This document shows positions 59,926 through 64,000 of a stretch of DNA of 64,000 nt, in pieces. The position numbers and the translations under genes were made by a program. The stretch comes from Modestobacter sp041028325 (GTDB lineage Bacteria > Actinomycetota > Actinomycetes > Mycobacteriales > Geodermatophilaceae), in NCBI RefSeq assembly GCF_041028325.1, contig NZ_JABGDE010000003.1, positions 372,001 through 436,000 on the forward strand, given 5' to 3'. The first letter of the stretch is position 1, and each line of letters starts with the position of its first letter. The notes under the pieces were generated by a model. The model did no database searches, was not told where the DNA came from, and saw nothing but the letters and a program-made list of their open reading frames with translations.

Positions 59926-60828
59926 TCAGGAGGGGAGGGAGAAGCGGCCGTCCCCGGTCTGCACCACCAGGCCGTCCACGAGCAGGGAGTCCAGGCAGCG
60001 GGACCGCTGGACGGCGTCGTCCCAGGCCGGCACCAGGGCGTCGGCCTCCACCGGTTCGTGCGCGGCCCGCAGCACGTCGAGCAGCCGCCCGCGCACCTGC
60101 CGGTCGGTGCCGGCGAACTTCTGCACCCGCCGAGGCGGCCCCTCGGAGGCGGGACTCCCCGACAACCGCCAGGCGCAGCGGTCCCGGACCGGGCACACCC
60201 CGCAGCGCGGCGTGCCGGCCACGCAGACCAGGGCGCCGAGCTCCATGACGGCGACGGAGAAGCGGACCGCGCGGGCGTCGTCCTCGGGGGCGAGCGCGGC
60301 CACGTCGGGGAGGTCCGCGGCGCGGGCGGGAGCGGCCTCCGCCCGGCCGTGCACGAGCCGGGCCACCACCCGGCGCACGTTGGTGTCGACGACGGGCTGC
60401 CGCCGGCCGTGGCCGAAGCAGCTGACCGCGCGGGCCGTGTAGGTGCCCACCCCCGGGAGCGCCTCGAGCTGCGCCACGCCCGCCGGCACGACCCCGCCGT
60501 GCCGCTCCACCAGGGCGACGGCGGCCTCCCGCAGCCGCAGGGCGCGGCGTGGGTACCCGAGCTTGCCCCAGGCCCGGATGACCTCGGCGGGGCTGGCGGC
60601 GGCCAGCGCGGCCGGCGTGGGCCAGCGCTCCAGCCAGGCGCGCCAGACGGGTTCCACCCGGGCCACCGGGGTCTGCTGGAGCATGACCTCGCTGACCAGG
60701 ACGGCCCACGGGCCGGTCCTGGGGGCCCGCCACGGCAGGTCGCGCGCTGCCCTCGAGTACCAGTCGACGATGACCTCGCCGACCGGGTCGGAGGAGGCCG
60801 GCGGGGTGTCGTCGGAGAGCGCGCTCAC
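59926..60828 (-). CDS. mutY: A/G-specific adenine glycosylase
   Basis: A 300-residue base-excision enzyme that removes adenine paired with 8-oxoguanine. Catalytic E47 in SEVMLQQTPVARV, helix-hairpin-helix LPGVGTYT (124-131), catalytic D148 in VVDTNVRRV, and the [4Fe-4S] ligands C202, C209, C212, C218 (C-x6-C-x2-C-x5-C). The C-terminal NUDIX-like domain that recognises 8-oxoG is short or absent, as in several actinobacterial MutY proteins. GTG 60828 gives the expected start before DPVGEVIVDWYSRAARDLPWR. Confidence 0.95.
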   Translation of the reverse strand: MSALSDDTPPASSDPVGEVIVDWYSRAARDLPWRAPRTGPWAVLVSEVMLQQTPVARVEPVWRAWLERWPTPAALAAASPAEVIRAWGKLGYPRRALRLREAAVALVERHGGVVPAGVAQLEALPGVGTYTARAVSCFGHGRRQPVVDTNVRRVVARLVHGRAEAAPARAADLPDVAALAPEDDARAVRFSVAVMELGALVCVAGTPRCGVCPVRDRCAWRLSGSPASEGPPRRVQKFAGTDRQVRGRLLDVLRAAHEPVEADALVPAWDDAVQRSRCLDSLLVDGLVVQTGDGRFSLPS

Positions 60829-60990
60829 GGGGGTCCAGTCTGCCTCGACGGGTCCGGGCGGGCGGTGGAGGGACCCGTTCGTCACGGGTCGGTCACTGAA
60901 CGTGAGGCAGCGGTGAGGACGGCGTGACCTGGGCGGACGCGGTGCCGTCGTTGCTGGCGTGGCGCGTGCGGCGCCGCGGACGGGGTTGGC

Positions 60991-60996
60991 TAGCGT
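60991..60996 (+). promoter_or_regulatory. Candidate -10 (TAGCGT) for the small exported protein, leaderless
   Basis: TAGCGT is six bases before GTG 61003. Confidence 0.45.
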
Positions 60997-61002
60997 CAGC
61001 GT

Positions 61003-61677
61003 GTGCTTCACCCGGTCGGCCCGCTGCCCGCCGTCGTCTACTGGCGGCGCCGCCTGCTCGTGCTGGGGTGCGCGGTGGGCCTCGTGGGCGGAGGTGGCTG
61101 GGTGACCGCCGCCGCGATGGGGAGCGACCCGGAGGGCGGCGCGGCGGCCGCCGCCGCGACGGGTCCGGCTCCGGCCCCGCCCGTCCTCGACCAGCTGGTG
61201 CCCTCCCTGGCCGCCGTCGAGCTGCCCACGACCGCACCGGCCCCCACCGGGGTGCCGCAGCCGGCCGCCCCGGCGCTGGTCGACGGCGGCCCGTGCACCG
61301 ACGACATGATCAGCGTCGAGGTGCGACCCGACCCCGCATCGACGCCGGTGGGGAGCAAGCCGACCTTCCACCTGGTGGTCACCAACGTCTCGCCGGTCTC
61401 CTGCGTGCGGACCCTGGACAAGGGGCTCCAGGAGGTCGTCCTGCTCGACGGCGCCGGCACTCGGCTGTGGGGGAGCAACGACTGCTTCCCGGAAGCCGGC
61501 TCGGACGTCCGGACGCTGGCCCCGGGGGAGGCCGTGGACTTCCCTGTGCTCTGGAGCGGGCTGGGGAGCGAGCCGGGTTGCGCCGGGAACCGGGCGGCCC
61601 TGCCGCCGGGTCAGTACGTGCTGCGGGCGCGGCTGGACACCAAGACCAGCCCCGACGCGGTCCTCACCCTCACCTGA
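61003..61677 (+). CDS. Membrane-anchored or secreted protein of unknown function
   Basis: A 224-residue protein. Residues 18-40 (LLVLGCAVGLVGGGGWVTAAAM) are a membrane helix or uncleaved signal, followed by a Pro/Ala-rich spacer (about 45-92) and an extracytoplasmic domain from CTDDMISVEVRPDPASTPVG to the end with four cysteines (C98, C134, C161, C192 approximately) that could form two disulfides. The beta-rich pattern with FHLVVTNVSPVSC resembles DUF4232-like or Ig-like exported domains of actinobacteria. It lies between divergent mutY and convergent disA; no operon partner. Confidence 0.75.
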   Translation: MLHPVGPLPAVVYWRRRLLVLGCAVGLVGGGGWVTAAAMGSDPEGGAAAAAATGPAPAPPVLDQLVPSLAAVELPTTAPAPTGVPQPAAPALVDGGPCTDDMISVEVRPDPASTPVGSKPTFHLVVTNVSPVSCVRTLDKGLQEVVLLDGAGTRLWGSNDCFPEAGSDVRTLAPGEAVDFPVLWSGLGSEPGCAGNRAALPPGQYVLRARLDTKTSPDAVLTLT

Positions 61678-61696
61678 AGAAGGACCCCGTCCTTGC

Positions 61697-62779
61697 TCAG
61701 CTGTAGCGGTCGAGGATGGAGGTCTCGGCCAGCCGGGACAGGCCCTCACGGATGCCGCGGGCCCGGGCCTCCCCGACACCTTCGACGGCCAGCAGGTCCT
61801 CGATGGTGGCGGCGAGCAGCTTCTGCAGCCCCCCGAAGTGGGTGACCAGCCGGTCGATGATCCCGGCGGGCAGCCGCGGCACCCGGGCCAGCAGCCGGTA
61901 ACCCCGGGGGCTGACGGGGGAGTCCAGGGCGTCCGGGGCGGTCGGCAGGCCGTAGCAGCGGGCGACCGCCGACAGGTCGAGCAGTTCGGTGGCCGACAGC
62001 CCCCGCAGCGCGGAGAGGACCTCCTCGCCGGTGAGGTTGCGCCGCCCGCTGGGCAGGTAGTCGCGGACCAGCAGCCCGCGGTCCTCCTCGACCCCGGCCA
62101 GCATCTCGTCCAGCTGCAGGGCCAGCAGCCGGCCGTCGGTGCCCAGCTCGACGACGAAGCCCTCGATCTCGTCGGCGATGCGGCGGACCATCTCCAGGCG
62201 CTGGCTGACGCTCATCGCGTCGCGCACCGTCACCAGGTCCTCGATCTCCAGGGCGGAGAGCGTGCTGGCCACCTCGTCGAGCCGGAGCTTGTACCGCTCC
62301 AGCGCCGCCAGCGCCTGGTTGGCGCGCGCCAGGATGGTGGTGGGGTGCTCGAGCGTGTACCGCCGGCCGGCGACGTACACGGAGATGATGTGCATCGACT
62401 GGCTGACCGAGATGACCGGGAAGTCGGTCTGCAGCGCGACCCGCTCCGCGGTGCGGTGCCGGGTGCCCGACTCCTCGGTGGGGATGGTCGGGTCGGGCAT
62501 CAGGTGGACGCCGGCCCGCACGATCCGGGTGCCGTCCGTGGAGAGGATGACCGCACCGTCCATCTTGGCCAGCTCACGCAGCCGGGTGGCCGACAGCGCG
62601 ACGTCCAGCGCGAACCCGCCGGTGCACAGCGATTCGACGACCCGGTCGTAGCCCAGGACGATCAGCGCGCCGGTGCGACCGGCCAGGATCCGCTCGAGGC
62701 CGTCCCGCAGCGCGGTGCCGGGGGCGATCCGGCCGAGCAGTTCCCGCAGTGCAACCTCGGGGTCCACAGCGGGGGGCAC
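61697..62779 (-). CDS. disA: DNA-integrity scanning protein, diadenylate cyclase DisA
   Basis: A 360-residue enzyme that makes c-di-AMP and binds branched DNA. The cyclase domain has DGA at 74-76 and RHR at 107-109 (GTRHRTAER); a long helical linker follows and the C-terminal HhH domain contains LLAVEGVGEARARGIREGLSRL. GTG 62779 has AGGAG six bases upstream; a longer frame begins inside radA's end and is unlikely. It lies 113 bp behind radA on the same strand; radA-disA is a conserved pair. Confidence 0.96.
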   Translation of the reverse strand: MPPAVDPEVALRELLGRIAPGTALRDGLERILAGRTGALIVLGYDRVVESLCTGGFALDVALSATRLRELAKMDGAVILSTDGTRIVRAGVHLMPDPTIPTEESGTRHRTAERVALQTDFPVISVSQSMHIISVYVAGRRYTLEHPTTILARANQALAALERYKLRLDEVASTLSALEIEDLVTVRDAMSVSQRLEMVRRIADEIEGFVVELGTDGRLLALQLDEMLAGVEEDRGLLVRDYLPSGRRNLTGEEVLSALRGLSATELLDLSAVARCYGLPTAPDALDSPVSPRGYRLLARVPRLPAGIIDRLVTHFGGLQKLLAATIEDLLAVEGVGEARARGIREGLSRLAETSILDRYS

Positions 62780-62892
62780 GAGCGCTCCTGACGGTCGGGT
62801 TGTACCGGCGCCGAGTCTACGTGGACCCTCGACGGCCCCGGACACGGTGGCTCCCCCCGCCGGCTCGCGCAGCCGTGCGGCGGACGTGGCGT

Positions 62893-64000
62893 TCACCACA
62901 GCCGGGCGAACGCCGTCCCGAGGTCGGGGACCTCGATCAGCCGCATGCCCTTGGGTGCCGGCCCGCTGTCCTCGGGGACGAGGGCCGCCGTGTAGCCCTG
63001 GCGGGCGGCCTCGGCCAGCCGCCGTCCGGTGCCGCCGACCCGGCGGATCTCGCCGGACAGCCCGACCTCGCCGATCGCCACCAGCCCACCGGGCAGCGGG
63101 CGGTCCTTGGACGCCGAGGCGATGGCCAGGGCCAGGGCCAGGTCGGCCGCGGGCTCGACGATCCGCACCCCGCCCACCGAGGCGGCGAACACGTCGGCGT
63201 CTCCGAGCCGGACACCGCCCCGGCGCTCGACGACGGCGTTCACCATCGCCACCCGCTGCGAGTCCAGGCCGCTGACCGCCCGGCGGGGGGACCCGCCACC
63301 GCCGGAGGTGGCCACGAGCGCCTGGACCTCGGCCAGCAGCGGCCGGCTGCCCTCCATGGTCACGGTCACGCAGCTGCCCGGGACCGGCGCGGACCGGCGG
63401 GAGACGAACAGGTGCGAGGGGTCGGGGACGCCGACCACCCCGTTGTCGGCGATCTCGAAGCAGCCGATCTCGTCGGCCGGGCCGAACCGGTTCTTCGTCG
63501 CGCGGATCAGCCGCAGGGTCGAGTGCCGCTCGCCGTCGAAGGAGATGACGACGTCGACGAGGTGCTCCAGGGCGCGCGGGCCGGCGATCGCGCCGTCCTT
63601 GGTCACGTGCCCGACGAGGATCGTGGTCATGCCGCGGGACTTGGCCACCGCGATGAGCGCGCTGGCCACCGCCCGCACCTGGGTGGCGCCGCCGTCGGTG
63701 CCGTCGACCGCGGGGGAGCGCACCGTCTGGACGCTGTCCAGGACGAGCAGGGAGGGGTCGAGCTCCTCGACGTGGGAGAGGACGGCGGACAGCTCCGTCT
63801 CCGCCGCGAGGTAGAGCTCGTCGTGCAGGGCGCCGATGCGCTCGGCCCGCAGCCGGACCTGGGCGGCGGACTCCTCGCCCGAGACGACCAGCGTGGGGCC
63901 GTTGGCCGCGGCGACCTTGTGCGCGACCTCGAGCAGCAGGGTGGACTTGCCGACACCCGGCTCGCCGGCGACCAGCAGCACGGCGCCGGGCACCAGGCCG
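62893..64000 (-). CDS. radA: DNA repair protein RadA, 3' part (5' end outside window)
   Basis: The frame stays open to the right edge, so the start and the N-terminal four-Cys zinc finger are beyond the window; about 369 residues are seen. Walker A GEPGVGKS, Walker B LLVLDSVQTV, the RadA-specific KNRFGP motif and the C-terminal Lon-protease-like domain (VFAASVGGVRIVEPAADLALALAIASA, LSGEIRRVGGTGRRL) are present. RadA/Sms is a DnaB-like helicase for branch migration in recombination. It is followed by disA, whose product it interacts with in Bacillus. Confidence 0.96.
   Translation of the reverse strand, partial: GLVPGAVLLVAGEPGVGKSTLLLEVAHKVAAANGPTLVVSGEESAAQVRLRAERIGALHDELYLAAETELSAVLSHVEELDPSLLVLDSVQTVRSPAVDGTDGGATQVRAVASALIAVAKSRGMTTILVGHVTKDGAIAGPRALEHLVDVVISFDGERHSTLRLIRATKNRFGPADEIGCFEIADNGVVGVPDPSHLFVSRRSAPVPGSCVTVTMEGSRPLLAEVQALVATSGGGGSPRRAVSGLDSQRVAMVNAVVERRGGVRLGDADVFAASVGGVRIVEPAADLALALAIASASKDRPLPGGLVAIGEVGLSGEIRRVGGTGRRLAEAARQGYTAALVPEDSGPAPKGMRLIEVPDLGTAFARLW

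Overview
The window is very GC-rich DNA (tight operons, many GTG starts, GTGA/ATGA stop-start overlaps) from an actinobacterium. The housekeeping backbone follows the order I recall for Mycobacterium tuberculosis Rv3660c back to Rv3585: ssd, tadA-tadB-tadC, Flp/TadE-like genes, DEAD/DUF1998 helicase, topA, holB, ppa, dacB-like, DUF2342 protease, tilS, hpt, ftsH, folE-folP-folB-folK, DUF3180, DUF6779, DUF2520, panC-panD-coaX, lysS, lsr2, clpC, mutY, disA, radA. Composition and gene content suggest a Geodermatophilaceae-type organism (Blastococcus, Geodermatophilus or Modestobacter), but that is an inference. There is no phage, IS element, rRNA operon or CRISPR array.

Layout. 1-6.1 kb: the 3' part of cobN, a small basic ORF, an Asp-box propeller gene coupled to a MoaD-like gene, then cobS, cobU and a histidine phosphatase on the minus strand (late cobalamin assembly). 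6.1-9 kb: a Fic-like-fold protein, an aldo/keto reductase and a HAD phosphatase. 9-16.5 kb: the ssd/Tad pilus-like operon, convergent with a large helicase. 16.7-25.6 kb: proton pyrophosphatase, a small helical protein coupled to a DUF1023 hydrolase, topA and two convergent methyltransferases. 25.7-29.4 kb: an MFS-thymidylate kinase fusion, holB and tRNA-Thr(CGT). 29.4-33.6 kb: an accessory block with a TetR remnant, a two-component system, small membrane and NTF2-like proteins and a broken ECF sigma gene. 33.6-44.7 kb: ppa, a PBP4-type carboxypeptidase, DUF2342, tilS-hpt, ftsH and the folate operon. 44.7-48.5 kb: an inserted OpuC/OpuA-type osmolyte ABC transporter. 48.5-57 kb: DUF1684, DUF6779, an SDR, the pantothenate/CoA operon, lysS and lsr2. 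57.3-64 kb: clpC, mutY, a small exported protein, disA and the 3' part of radA.

The genes serve cofactor supply (B12, folate, pantothenate/CoA), DNA topology and repair (topA, holB, mutY, radA, disA), proteostasis (ftsH, clpC), envelope (dacB, Tad) and osmoprotection. The most unusual signals are these. The osmolyte-binding lipoprotein appears circularly permuted. Its transporter has a predicted leaderless 9-codon upstream ORF and a leader with two mutually exclusive hairpins. A truncated TetR gene seems to survive as the promoter and coupling leader of a two-component system. A 17-bp tandem repeat multiplies the stop/start junction in front of cobU. A dispersed palindromic repeat of about 58 bp sits at gene ends (four copies). 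An exact Crp-type palindrome lies between the helicase and hppA. Several genes carry a TANNNT -10 hexamer 6-9 nt before the start codon and probably make leaderless mRNAs.
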